From: Terriglobia bacterium
GTDB lineage: Bacteria; Acidobacteriota; Terriglobia; Terriglobales; Acidobacteriaceae
Length of the DNA: 64,000 bases
Direction of reading: 5' to 3'
NCBI GenBank assembly: GCA_020073185.1
Contig: JAIQFT010000005.1
Coordinates: forward strand, 37,468 to 101,467
Part shown: positions 56,026 to 64,000 of the stretch, piece after piece
Layout: every line of letters begins with the position of its first letter
How positions within the stretch are numbered: the first letter of the stretch is position 1
Position numbers and translations under genes: made by a program
Notes under the pieces: model-generated
Seen by the model: the letters and a program-made list of their open reading frames with translations, nothing else
The model's database searches: none
What the model was told of the DNA's origin: nothing

Positions 56026-57222
56026 ATGCCTTCGCGCTACACTATCCACGTGCGCGTTGGAATTGACATCCGCCCGATCCACGATTTCGGCGTCGGAACC
56101 TACGTCCGAAACGTCGTGCGGACGCTCGGGCAACTAGACCAGTGCAGCGACTACTTCCTGATCGGCGGACGCGACCGCGTGCGCGAAATCGGCAAGCTCC
56201 CGCCGAACTTCCACATTGTTCCGTTCACCGTCGAAGAAGGCTCGGCGCGCAGCTACATCGGGTTTGCGCAAGTCCTGCGTTACTACGACTGCGACCTGGT
56301 GCACATTCCGCACCTGTACTGGACACCTCTGTACCTCCCCTGCCCGTACGTGCTGACGGTGCACGACCTGTTGGATTTCATGTACCGCGCACACAATGGA
56401 TCGGGAATGCGGCGCGCCGCGCAGCGTTATCTTACCCACCGCGTCATCAGCCATGCTGCGCGCATCCTGGCGGTTTCCCAGTTCACCAAGATGGATATTC
56501 AGCGGCTGTTCAGGATTCCCGAGAGCCAGATCGAGGTCGCCTACAACGCCATTGACGACCGCTTCCGCGTCGGCCACGCCACCGATGCGGACCGCGAATT
56601 GATTGCCGAGCGCTACCAGTGCAATTACCCGTTCTTGCTCTACGCCGGCCGGATCAGCCCGCACAAGAACGTGGTCCGCATCATCGAGGCGTTCTCCGCG
56701 CTCAAGACGGAATTGGAGAAGGAAGGCAAGTTCCCCGACCTGAAGCTGATCATCATCGGAGACGAAGTTTCGCGCCATCCCGACCTGCGACGCACCGTGA
56801 TCAAGAGCGGCGTGCAGAACGACGTGCGCTTCCTGGGATTCGTGCCCATCGAGGTGCTGCGCATCTTTTACGACGTGGCAAAAGTCTTCGTCTTCCCCTC
56901 GCTGTACGAAGGGTTCGGGCTGCCGCCGCTGGAGGCGATGGCGCACGGCACGCCGGTGGTGACCTCCAACACCTCTTCGCTGCCCGAGGTGGTGGGGAAT
57001 GCCGCCGTGCTGGTCAATCCGGAGAACGTCTTCGAGATCATGCGCGCCCTGCACAAGGTCCTGGTCGACCCGCCCCTGCGCGAGAAACTCAAGCGGAGAG
57101 GCTACGAGCAGGTGCAGCGCTTCTCCTGGGAGGCTTCGGTGCAGCGCATCCTGAATGTCTATCGCGAGGTTGCCGGTGCACCCGCCGTCATACCCGCGCC
57201 AACCGGAGTGCGACAGGCCTGA
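56026..57222 (+). CDS. GT4-type glycosyltransferase (398 aa)
   Basis: Two Rossmann-like domains. The N-terminal part begins [19 protein letters not shown]. The C-terminal part has [20 protein letters not shown], the E-x7-E region [19 protein letters not shown] and [17 protein letters not shown]. It retains the anomeric configuration in this family, but the sugar and acceptor are unknown. No signal peptide. It may work with the radical SAM gene 275 bp downstream in the same direction. Confidence 0.9.
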   Translation: MPSRYTIHVRVGIDIRPIHDFGVGTYVRNVVRTLGQLDQCSDYFLIGGRDRVREIGKLPPNFHIVPFTVEEGSARSYIGFAQVLRYYDCDLVHIPHLYWTPLYLPCPYVLTVHDLLDFMYRAHNGSGMRRAAQRYLTHRVISHAARILAVSQFTKMDIQRLFRIPESQIEVAYNAIDDRFRVGHATDADRELIAERYQCNYPFLLYAGRISPHKNVVRIIEAFSALKTELEKEGKFPDLKLIIIGDEVSRHPDLRRTVIKSGVQNDVRFLGFVPIEVLRIFYDVAKVFVFPSLYEGFGLPPLEAMAHGTPVVTSNTSSLPEVVGNAAVLVNPENVFEIMRALHKVLVDPPLREKLKRRGYEQVQRFSWEASVQRILNVYREVAGAPAVIPAPTGVRQA

Positions 57223-57390
57223 GACCATCTTCAGTCGGCAGTCTTGACCTTCTCCTGTCGAGCCCCTGTCCTTCGATCCGCAAGCCGGCGGCTACTCGCA
57301 GGCCACAGGTGGCTCACGATTTCTCTTTCTCCAGGAGGTTCAGCCACAAAAAACAACCTCTCGGCGGCGGATTACGTCTAACCACTTGCG

Positions 57391-57501
57391 ATGTGGGGAG
57401 AGCCGTGCGTCATTGTCGGAATTCTGCTGGTGGCACTTCTCCCGTTCGTCGCAGTGTCCCCCTTCGGCCACGCGGTCACTACCGCAAACGAGGCGCGATG
57501 A
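57391..57501 (+). CDS. Small hydrophobic peptide overlapping the radical SAM start (36 aa)
   Basis: An ATG-initiated frame with a strongly hydrophobic core (CVIVGILLVALLPFVAV) and a polar end. Its stop overlaps the radical SAM ATG (ATGA). It is unrecognised. It could be a membrane peptide, a coupled leader, or a precursor modified by the radical SAM enzyme. No clear SD precedes it, so translation is unproven. Confidence 0.35.
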   Translation: MWGEPCVIVGILLVALLPFVAVSPFGHAVTTANEAR

Positions 57502-58469
57502 ATCGTAACGACGTTCTCCAGGCCTGGGGGCGAATTCTTTCCGGGCGAAAACCGCTGCTCTCCATCGAAATCACGCGCGAGTGTCCGCTGCGCTGTCCGG
57601 GGTGTTATGCATACGGCGACCAGCACCTCGGCGGTCTCACAACCTTGCGCGAACTGCGCGATCTCCGCGGCGACGCCTTGGTGCGCGGGGTGCTCGAACT
57701 GGTGGACCGCCTGCAGCCGCTGCACGTCTCGATTGTGGGGGGCGATCCGCTGGTCCGCTACCGCGAATTGGAAGAGCTGATGCCGCAGTTGGTGCGCAGG
57801 GGAATTTTTGTGCAGCTGGTGACCAGCGCGTTCCGACCGCTTCCGCCGGCATGGGCCGGCATGAATCGGGTGCAGGTGGTGGTTTCCATTGACGGCCTGC
57901 AGCCGGAACACGACGCCCGCCGCAAACCGGCCACCTACGAGCGCATCCTGAACAACATCGCAGGCCAGCGTGTCACGGTGCATTGCACCGTCACCGGCTT
58001 GATGCTGAATTCTCCAGACTACTTGGAGCGCTTTCTCGATTTCTGGACGGCGCGCCCGGAGATCGAGCGCGTGTGGTTCAGCACGTTTACCCCACAAAAG
58101 GGCGAGCAGTTGCCCGAGGTCCTCACCCGGGCGCAGCGGAGCCTCGTGGTGCGCGAGATGCTGCGGCTCCGGCCGATGTATCCCAAGCTGGACATGAAGG
58201 AGGAGACGATTCGCGAGTACGAATACCCGCCATCCTCGCCGGAACAATGCGTCTTTGCGCAGACGACGGAAACGGTCTCGGCGGACCTGAAGACGCGCAT
58301 CACGCCCTGCCAGTTCGGCGGCGATCCGGACTGCTCGCAATGCGGCTGCGTCGCTTCCATGGCACTGGCGGGCGTTGGGCGGAAGAAGTTCGCGGGGGTC
58401 ACCCTGGCCGGTTTTCTGCGCGCTTCCAACCTGGTCGGCTCCGCAGTAGCGCGGGCGAAAGCGGCCTAG
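57498..58469 (+). CDS. Radical SAM protein with C-terminal cysteine cluster (323 aa)
   Basis: The 4Fe-4S/SAM motif is CPLRCPGCY (Cys29, Cys33, Cys36). The rest of the partial barrel includes HVSIVGGDPL and VVVSIDGLQPEHDARR. A C-terminal cysteine set (EQCVFAQ; CQFGGDPDCSQCGC, about 250-285) resembles an auxiliary-cluster (SPASM/twitch-like) region. The product is unknown; such enzymes modify peptides, sugars or lipids. GAGG precedes the ATG at 57498. The larger frame upstream is not coding. Neighbours are a glycosyltransferase and a possible small peptide. Confidence 0.85.
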   Translation: MNRNDVLQAWGRILSGRKPLLSIEITRECPLRCPGCYAYGDQHLGGLTTLRELRDLRGDALVRGVLELVDRLQPLHVSIVGGDPLVRYRELEELMPQLVRRGIFVQLVTSAFRPLPPAWAGMNRVQVVVSIDGLQPEHDARRKPATYERILNNIAGQRVTVHCTVTGLMLNSPDYLERFLDFWTARPEIERVWFSTFTPQKGEQLPEVLTRAQRSLVVREMLRLRPMYPKLDMKEETIREYEYPPSSPEQCVFAQTTETVSADLKTRITPCQFGGDPDCSQCGCVASMALAGVGRKKFAGVTLAGFLRASNLVGSAVARAKAA

Positions 58470-58472
58470 CCA

Positions 58473-58832
58473 TCAAAAATCATCTCCCGGCACCAACGGA
58501 CAGCGGAACGGCGTACTGCGGAACCACTCGTAATACAGATCCTCGCCCACCCACTCCGCGATATGTCCACGGTACTCGGCGATGAAATTGAAATCCGCGT
58601 CGAACTCGTGCGCGACGATGCGCTGGTCCTGCCCGTCGTAGTAGCGGACGCAGAAATGCCCTTCCGAGACCTTCTGGATATCAATCGGCCAGCTATCTTC
58701 AAGAGCGAGGTCCAGGCGCGCGAGCACGGCTCCAATATCGTATTCGGCATCGCCGATGAGAACCGTATCGGTCCCGCTCCCCAGCTTGCCAAAGCGCTCT
58801 TCGATCAGCTTGCGTCCCCGCAGATCAGCCAT
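58473..58832 (-). CDS. Hypothetical protein (119 aa)
   Basis: Unrecognised acidic soluble protein. It contains VLIGDAEYDIGAVLARLDLA, VRYYDGQDQRIVAHEFDADF and the aromatic ending HIAEWVGEDLYYEWF. No membrane segment or enzyme motif. It converges with the radical SAM gene with 3 bases between stops and lies between it and the permeases. Confidence 0.55.
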   Translation of the reverse strand: MADLRGRKLIEERFGKLGSGTDTVLIGDAEYDIGAVLARLDLALEDSWPIDIQKVSEGHFCVRYYDGQDQRIVAHEFDADFNFIAEYRGHIAEWVGEDLYYEWFRSTPFRCPLVPGDDF

Positions 58833-58962
58833 GTTCGACTCACGCTTCAGAGAAGGATCACGGACAAGCTACGCCAGCTTGGGAATGCCGGTCAATGATC
58901 CCGACATGGAGGTCGCTGGCCGCGCAGTGTCTATGCTGTTGTGGAAACTTGGGACGCCCCGT

Positions 58963-60216
58963 TCACTCGTAGCGCAAGGCTTCGACCGGGTCCAGCTTGG
59001 CGGCGCGCAGGGCGGGAAAGATTCCGCTCAGGGTCCCGACCATGATCAGAATAATTGCGGAAAACATGGCCGTCGTCGGGGAGATATGCAAGGTAATATC
59101 GCCCTTCCCGGAGGTGTCCTTGAAAAGTGGGCCGAGCAACGGGAGCGTTGGGACCAGCGCGGCCACCGCGTAGGACAGCGCGATGCCCAACAGGCCGCCG
59201 AACAGCATGATCAACAGCGCCTCGACCAGGAATTGAATGCGGATGTGCCACTTGGTCGCGCCGAGGGCGCGGCGCAAACCGATCTCGCGGATGCGTTCGT
59301 CGACCGAGACGAGCATGATGTTCATCACCCCGACACCGCCGATGCCGAGGGTCAGCGCGCCGATAAACACCAGCAAAACCTGCAGCCCAATGGTGATGCC
59401 GTCAATGATGGGACGGAATTCCTCACGCCCAAACATCTGGATCGCTTTCTTGTCGGTCGGCGAAAAACCCTGGCGCCCGGCAATGGCCGCCAGCACCTGC
59501 GCCTCGGCCTTGGCCTCGAAGCGCGGCGCCACCGGCTCGAAAACCATTACGCTGGCGTACTTCGTGTTCCACAGGTCACCGGCAGTGGTGAACGGGATAA
59601 ACACCGAACGATCGTCGCTGGTGAAGTAATTGCTCATCTGCAGCTTGCGGTCCATGATGCCGATGACGGTAAACCTCATGCCGTTGATCTCAGCTTCTTC
59701 TCCGACCGCGGGACGGCCTCCGAATAGTTGTTCGCGAATGCGTCCTCCCAGGAAGACTACGCGGCGCCGCTCGACCAGGTCTTGCGCGGAAATCCAGCGT
59801 CCCTCTTTCGCCACCTCGTTGCGCATTTCGCCGTACTCGGGACAGACGCCGCGGATGGCGGTGTTGGCGAGCCTTCCTTGATAGGAAACCGACAGCCACC
59901 TCACGGTTTCGAGGCACACCGTCTTCACCAGCGTCCCTTCCTCTTTGACGCGCTCCAGATCGGCTTGCTCGAACCGCACTACCTTGCCGGCACGCTGGCC
60001 GCCGGGCTGTTCGCTGGTCTGCGCCGGCCAGCAGACCACGGCGCCGTGGCCAAACGCTTCGAAGGCGCGCACCAGGACACCGCGGAAACTGCTGCCGTAG
60101 GCCACCAGCAGCGTCACCGTCACAATCCCCCACACCACCCCAAGCATGGTGAGGATGGAGCGCGTCTTGCTGCGAAGCAAGGCGTGCCACGCATCGGCGA
60201 TGGTTTGGATCAACAT
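58963..60216 (-). CDS. FtsX/MacB-type ABC permease (417 aa)
   Basis: N-terminal membrane helix (ILTMLGVVWGIVTVTLLVAYG), a large periplasmic MacB_PCD-like domain, then three C-terminal helices (VLLVFIGALTLGIGGVGVMN, IREIGLRRALGATKWHI and onwards, MVGTLSGIFPALRAAKLDPVEALRYE). The E-I-G-x-R-R/K-A-x-G-A coupling motif and the PxEALRYE end are typical. An ATPase partner is not encoded nearby. It forms a tandem pair with a similar gene 33 bp upstream. Confidence 0.9.
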   Translation of the reverse strand: MLIQTIADAWHALLRSKTRSILTMLGVVWGIVTVTLLVAYGSSFRGVLVRAFEAFGHGAVVCWPAQTSEQPGGQRAGKVVRFEQADLERVKEEGTLVKTVCLETVRWLSVSYQGRLANTAIRGVCPEYGEMRNEVAKEGRWISAQDLVERRRVVFLGGRIREQLFGGRPAVGEEAEINGMRFTVIGIMDRKLQMSNYFTSDDRSVFIPFTTAGDLWNTKYASVMVFEPVAPRFEAKAEAQVLAAIAGRQGFSPTDKKAIQMFGREEFRPIIDGITIGLQVLLVFIGALTLGIGGVGVMNIMLVSVDERIREIGLRRALGATKWHIRIQFLVEALLIMLFGGLLGIALSYAVAALVPTLPLLGPLFKDTSGKGDITLHISPTTAMFSAIILIMVGTLSGIFPALRAAKLDPVEALRYE

Positions 60217-60249
60217 CTGTGCGCCAGGAACCGACCAGCCATACCCTGC

Positions 60250-61506
60250 TTAACCTCCCGCCTCGTACCGCAGCGCTTCAATGGGATCGACCGAAGCGGC
60301 GCGGCGCGCCGGATAAATTGCCGATGCCACGGCAACCGTGCCCAGCAGCGCAAAAGCCAGGGCGCCCGCTTGCCATGTCGGGATCAGGCCCGCGAAGTAA
60401 TCCGGCATGTGCGCCATATCCACCAGCGCGCATATGCCAAACGCAACCGCAAAACCTATGGAGCCGCTGAGGAACACCACGATCAGGCTTTCCAGGAAGA
60501 AATGGCGCAGGATGGTCTGCGAAGTGGCGCCCACGGCCTTGCGTACACCGATCTCTCGGGTACGCTCTCGCACCGCGACCAGCATGACATTCATCACCCC
60601 GATGCCGCCGAGAAACAGCGTGACCAGACCGACCGCGCCCAGGAAGTACTTCATCCCGTCGGTCATGGTCTGAAATGCCTTGGCCTCCTCCACCGTGTCC
60701 CAGACGTTGGCGGCTTCTTTGTCGGTGGGATCGAAGTTGTGAATGCCGGCCAGTGCCGCCACCGCTTCCGCCTTGCACCGCTCGTGCAGCGCGACGCTGC
60801 GCGGCGTTACCAGCAGCCGGTCCAGCGTATGTGGCGTGTCCGGCGCTTTGTTCGGAAAGTCCTCGCGCATTGGTGGGTAAGGGATGAAGATTTTGTTCAC
60901 ATCCATGCCGTCATAGCTGGAATCCTGCTTTTTGGTTTGCATTACCCCGATGACTTGGTAAGGAATGTCGTTGAGATAGACGCTTTCACCAACTACCGGC
61001 CGCGAGCCGAACAACTGCTTGCGCGCATCGCTGCCCAGAAACGCGACTCGGCGCGCCTCGCGAACATCGTCCCAGTTGTAGAAACGCCCCTCGCCGACGT
61101 TGATGCTGCGCACTTCGGCAAACGACGGATGGGAGCCTGTGACCAGCAGCGTTGCGGCGTTGAAGTTGCTATGGATGCGAACGTTGTTCCCCAGTTCGGG
61201 CAATACATAACGGCACGCGGGCGCTTTTTCCTGGACGAGCGGTATGTCGCTGTCTTCCCAGCGAACGCGCCGCCCGGCGCGCAGACCGCCGGCTTGGGTG
61301 CTGGTCCTGCCGGCAAAAATAATCATGATGTCGCGCCCGAAATTCTGCGAAACCTTCTGCTGCCCCACTCGCAAACCTTCGCCCGCCGCCACCATCAACA
61401 TGATCGACACGACGCCCCAGGCGATTCCGAACATGGTAAGAAAAGTACGCAACTTGTGCGTCCACAGGGTCCGGAGCGTGTCGAGAAACAGGTCTCGCAG
61501 TTGCAT
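60250..61506 (-). CDS. FtsX/MacB-type ABC permease (418 aa)
   Basis: Same layout as the following gene: RTFLTMFGIAWGVVSIMLMV helix, periplasmic domain, IGVMNVMLVAVRERTREIGV coupling region and DPIEALRYEAGG end. The two sequences are clearly paralogous but not close. They may form a heterodimeric transporter or a mechanotransmission unit. The ATPase would have to come from elsewhere. It is the first gene of the pair. Confidence 0.9.
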   Translation of the reverse strand: MQLRDLFLDTLRTLWTHKLRTFLTMFGIAWGVVSIMLMVAAGEGLRVGQQKVSQNFGRDIMIIFAGRTSTQAGGLRAGRRVRWEDSDIPLVQEKAPACRYVLPELGNNVRIHSNFNAATLLVTGSHPSFAEVRSINVGEGRFYNWDDVREARRVAFLGSDARKQLFGSRPVVGESVYLNDIPYQVIGVMQTKKQDSSYDGMDVNKIFIPYPPMREDFPNKAPDTPHTLDRLLVTPRSVALHERCKAEAVAALAGIHNFDPTDKEAANVWDTVEEAKAFQTMTDGMKYFLGAVGLVTLFLGGIGVMNVMLVAVRERTREIGVRKAVGATSQTILRHFFLESLIVVFLSGSIGFAVAFGICALVDMAHMPDYFAGLIPTWQAGALAFALLGTVAVASAIYPARRAASVDPIEALRYEAGG

Positions 61507-61856
61507 GGGCTCAGTTCTTTACCGCTAACCGAGGGTACGTCCGAACCGGCATTCTGGTTCGGAGTTTTACGGCCTCGATCTGCGAATTAGACGGACCTGG
61601 CTCGCAACCGTTACCCCGCGGCACTCGAGCAAACGCACGAAGGACACCCTAAACTCCCTTCTTAGCCACAGCGCACACAGAAGGCTTTTTGCTTATTTCT
61701 CCGTGCCCTCTGCGGCTAACCTTGCCGGCGCGTCGAACAGCTTGTTTCGTTGGAGCAGTTCAGGAATTGCCGTATCCCCAACGAGAGGCCCTCGAACGTT
61801 GTCGCACATTGCTCACCGGTGCGCTACCATAGCTGCATACGTTGTGAGGTTCCCAG
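61507..61856. other. Spacer between permease pair and a small gene (350 bp)
   Basis: Divergent intergenic region. A CAGAG-type repeat (61662-61722: AGCCACAGCGCACACAGAAG and TCCGTGCCCTCTGCGGCTAA) lies in it. No gene, terminator or promoter stands out otherwise. Confidence 0.5.
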
Positions 61857-62147
61857 ATGTCCCGTGGTGGTAAACATTCGCACTGGATTTGGCCGCTTGG
61901 CCTTGCGGTCGCTGGACTAGGCGCTGCCGCGACCATCCTCTTCCGAGGGTGCTGGCATACGCACATGGGTTGGCCGCTGCAGTACGACGAACATTATTCG
62001 TATCAGGTGTGCAACGAATGCGGCATCAAGCGTCTCTACGATCCCACGGTGTTTCGCGCCTATGGACCGTACGGATACGACGTGCACGATCTGATTGCCC
62101 GGGATCGGGCCCGCCGGATCAAGCGTCGGCAGAAGCTCTCGGCCTGA
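61857..62147 (+). CDS. Small membrane protein with Cys pair (96 aa)
   Basis: One N-terminal membrane helix (WIWPLGLAVAGLGAAATILF), then a short soluble domain with CWHTHMGWPLQ and CNECGIKRL (Cys-x2-Cys) and a basic C-terminus (DRARRIKRRQKL). A metal or disulfide site is possible. I do not recognise the family. TGAGG precedes the ATG. Confidence 0.6.
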   Translation: MSRGGKHSHWIWPLGLAVAGLGAAATILFRGCWHTHMGWPLQYDEHYSYQVCNECGIKRLYDPTVFRAYGPYGYDVHDLIARDRARRIKRRQKLSA

Positions 62148-62296
62148 CCGAAAGCCTCGACATCAATCGGCCGTCTCAAGCCCGCTGCAGCGATGCGCGC
62201 CGAACTGACGCACCACCTGGGTTACGAGAAGCACCATTGTGCAATTCTTCGCCGCCGATGAACGCAGTGTGCGCCGGATAAACTGCCTTGCTTTTG

Positions 62297-62330
62297 CCGT
62301 CGACCGTCGACCATAGACCGCCGTCTTCTC
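62297..62330. repeat. CCGTCGACCG word repeat
   Basis: CCGTCGACCGTCGACC and ACCGCCGTC. The first word is the arm found within dnaG (39808-39817). Confidence 0.5.
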
Positions 62331-62379
62331 CTTCTGCTATTCTCTCATCACTTTTTCAGCCACTGGGAGGTGGGGAACC

Positions 62380-63042
62380 GTGGCCGCTCCGTCCTTAACA
62401 ACCGCAACCGTTCCGTCCGCTCCGCGCACTCGTCCGCTGCAAGCCAAGCACGTGCTGTTTGTCGTCTTCGGCCTGCTGACGCTGCTCGTGCTCTACACCC
62501 GTGACCTGGCGCTGCTCGATCCCGCGTCGCCGCTACGCCAGCGTTTTGCGCCCATACCCTGGCTGATGCTGACCCACGGCGTGTTCGGCGCGCTCGCGCT
62601 CACGCTCGGCATCTTCCAGTTCTCCAGCCGGCTGCGCAGCCGATATCTGGCGGTGCATCGCCTGATGGGGCGCATCTACATCGGCGCGACCTTCATCGCC
62701 GCTCCTGTCGCGGTTGTCATCTCCATGCGTCTTGGCCCGCCGACGCTGCTCATGGCCACCGTCGTCCAGGCCGGCGGGTGGATTCTGTGCACCGCGGTGG
62801 CGCTCTACTGCGTGCGCAGCGGCAACATCCAGCAGCACCGCCAGTGGATGATGCGCGGCTATCCCTTCGCCATGGTGTTTGTTTTCGTGCGCGCCGTGCT
62901 GGCCATTCCAGCCGTCGCGCGCCTGGGCGAAGTCGGCGTCGTTTCGACGGTGTGGACGGTCATCGCGCTGGCCGGATTCGTGCCGTCGGTGGTCATCGCC
63001 TGGCAGGGAACGTTCCAAAAGAAGGCGGTGATGGTGAAATGA
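62380..63042 (+). CDS. DUF2306 membrane protein (220 aa)
   Basis: Six or so membrane segments (HVLFVVFGLLTLLVLY, THGVFGALALTLGIFQF, FIAAPVAVVIS, WILCTAVALYCV, FAMVFVFVRAVLAIP, VWTVIALAGFVPSVVIAW). The conserved histidines of DUF2306 are visible: LTHGVFG, HRLMGRIYI and HRQWMMRGYPFAM. They may bind haem, by analogy to related membrane families. GTG start with GGGAGGTGGGG upstream. Standalone. Confidence 0.82.
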   Translation: MAAPSLTTATVPSAPRTRPLQAKHVLFVVFGLLTLLVLYTRDLALLDPASPLRQRFAPIPWLMLTHGVFGALALTLGIFQFSSRLRSRYLAVHRLMGRIYIGATFIAAPVAVVISMRLGPPTLLMATVVQAGGWILCTAVALYCVRSGNIQQHRQWMMRGYPFAMVFVFVRAVLAIPAVARLGEVGVVSTVWTVIALAGFVPSVVIAWQGTFQKKAVMVK

Positions 63043-63396
63043 GCAGTAGCGTCGTAAGATTACCAATCAGTAAACCATGGACGGCACCCACCCCCATCCC
63101 CCTGCTTGCGCGTATATTCAATAAGTTACAAACGGTATACCGTCAAATCCGCACGGTAACCGTCGGTTACCGTCAGGTAGCGAAATGACGAGTCGGCGCG
63201 AGGCATTTTGTTGTCAAAGAACTAACTAGTGGCGGCTATCGACACCACCACTCCTACGCACTGGTGCGCAAAGCCAGGATAGCTGGTTGAAGGGGGCGAA
63301 AGTCTGTGATGTTCAGGAAAAATTTGCGGTTTGGTGCGGTGCCGGTTCCAAATTGGAACGGATGGCAGCTTGGAACAACAATTCCGCCCAACTAGA
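63043..63396. other. Spacer with a cluster of perfect palindromes (354 bp)
   Basis: No gene. ACGGTATACCGT (63132-63143) is a perfect 12-bp palindrome. ACGGTAACCG, T, CGGTTACCGT (63153-63173) is a perfect 10-bp inverted repeat with a 1-base centre. TACCGTCA recurs 30 bp apart (63138-63145 and 63168-63175). GTTCCAA, A, TTGGAAC (63345-63359) is a further 7-bp inverted repeat. The composition is AT-richer than the flanks. These look like protein-binding sites or the end of a mobile unit. Confidence 0.6.
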
Positions 63397-64000
63397 CTAG
63401 TCGAGCAGGTTCAGAGGCACCTCGACCAAAAGAGACCTATCCGTATCGACTGCTTCGACTCGCGCGTTGTAGGCGATAAGCAATCCCCTAAGGTGTTCTC
63501 TCGTGCTCGCAATCGTGAATTGCCCGAGTTCATCCACATTTTGGGCTATGAACGACTCGATCGACACGACCGTAATGCGTCCGGGTGCCGAATAGTCGGC
63601 ATTCTGTTTTGCGCCTTCCAACAAAGCACCTGGGACGAGCAAATAGGGGCAAAGCCCGCGCTCGGTGTTCCTAACACACTTTTCGTAGTGGCCGGACGTA
63701 GGGGAGATCGTTACGTGAAACACAGTGTCTCCGATTTCGAAATCCCCGGCTCGCCCGAGCTGCTCGTCTGCCGTGCTATACGATTGGTTTGGGATGTCGG
63801 CCTTCGGGAAACGGAGCTGAAGCTTTGCACCGACCAAGTACTGTGCAACTGCGTCGGACTTCCGAGGGTGTCCCATCCATAGTTGAAGGTTGAGGGGCGG
63901 TTCTCGACCCGGCTCTTGATAGAGTCGGGTTGGAAACTTTCTCAACGAAAGGAGAACCGCCTTGAAGCGAAGCTACCACACCCTCAGCACTTTGGGAAAA
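63397..64000 (-). pseudogene. DUF4928-like restriction-associated protein, frameshifted and cut by the window edge
   Basis: From memory this resembles DUF4928, a family next to DNA cytosine methyltransferases and thought to be a restriction endonuclease. Segments: RKSDAVAQYLVGAKLQLRFP, NQSYSTADEQLGRAGDFEIG, DTVFHVTISPTSGHYEKC and LLIAYNARVEAVDTDRSLLV. The frame ends at 63397. Upstream of about 63866 homology-like text moves to another frame (SNPTLSRAGSRTAPQPSTMD), open to the window edge. One extra base in ACACCCTCGGAAG (minus strand) would explain it. So the gene is either broken or carries a sequencing error. Confidence 0.55.

Noticed and set aside
56619..57497. The 616-codon frame that extends the radical SAM gene upstream
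   Set aside because: It runs through the glycosyltransferase gene in another frame with Arg-rich shadow translation; homology starts only at 57498.
63331..63882. Plus-strand frame of 183 codons opposite the DUF4928-like gene
   Set aside because: The minus strand gives recognisable protein text over the same region.

Overview
The window is a high-GC stretch of a bacterial chromosome. The closest fit is Acidobacteriota (Terriglobia-like). The evidence is the wording of the RpoD N-terminus, the tandem MacB/FtsX-type permeases, the secreted CocE/NonD hydrolase and M28 peptidase, and spacers full of the short palindromic repeats common in that phylum. This assignment rests on recall, not on a search. 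No rRNA, tRNA or CRISPR array was seen.

Positions 1-23.5 kb hold a prophage or phage-derived element. On the left are a small protein and a LexA/CI-type S24 repressor (minus strand). Facing it, on the plus strand, are small early genes, a region-4-like HTH protein and a dual-specificity phosphatase. Next comes a tightly coupled run of three Sec-signal proteins: a 1707-aa tailspike-like protein, a 239-aa protein and an M28-like peptidase. The packaging and head genes follow: large terminase, a HipA-like kinase plus DUF3037 pair, HK97-type portal, putative protease, scaffold-like protein and major capsid. After them come connectors, two tail proteins and two small membrane or lysis-type candidates. 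I found no integrase, tape measure, endolysin or replication gene.

Positions 23.5-35.4 kb are a minus-strand block. In transcription order it runs bactofilin, hemB, CocE/NonD hydrolase, lpdA, lipB, E1-alpha, DUF3800 protein, a small unknown protein, E1-beta and E2. It supplies a 2-oxo acid dehydrogenase complex with its lipoylation enzyme. The DUF3800/unknown pair sits inside the E1 gene pair.

Positions 35.5-47.3 kb are mainly plus-strand core genes: mutS2, a beta-carbonic anhydrase, dnaG, rpoD, dnaB and alr. A gene-free segment of about 1 kb between rpoD and dnaB looks like a large structured RNA ending in a strong terminator. Positions 47.3-63.0 kb are mixed: a methyltransferase-nuclease fusion, an alpha/beta hydrolase, an enoyl-CoA hydratase, rpiB, a GNAT protein, glyA, a VOC protein, a secreted M28 peptidase, a GT4 glycosyltransferase, a radical SAM enzyme with a possible tiny upstream peptide, two FtsX-type permeases and a DUF2306 membrane protein. 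The right edge carries a DUF4928-like gene (a family linked to restriction-modification), apparently frameshifted, next to a cluster of perfect palindromes.

A theme across the window is invasion by short hairpin-forming repeats. They fill spacers and also lie in frame inside the terminase, the phage protease, lipB, mutS2 and dnaG.
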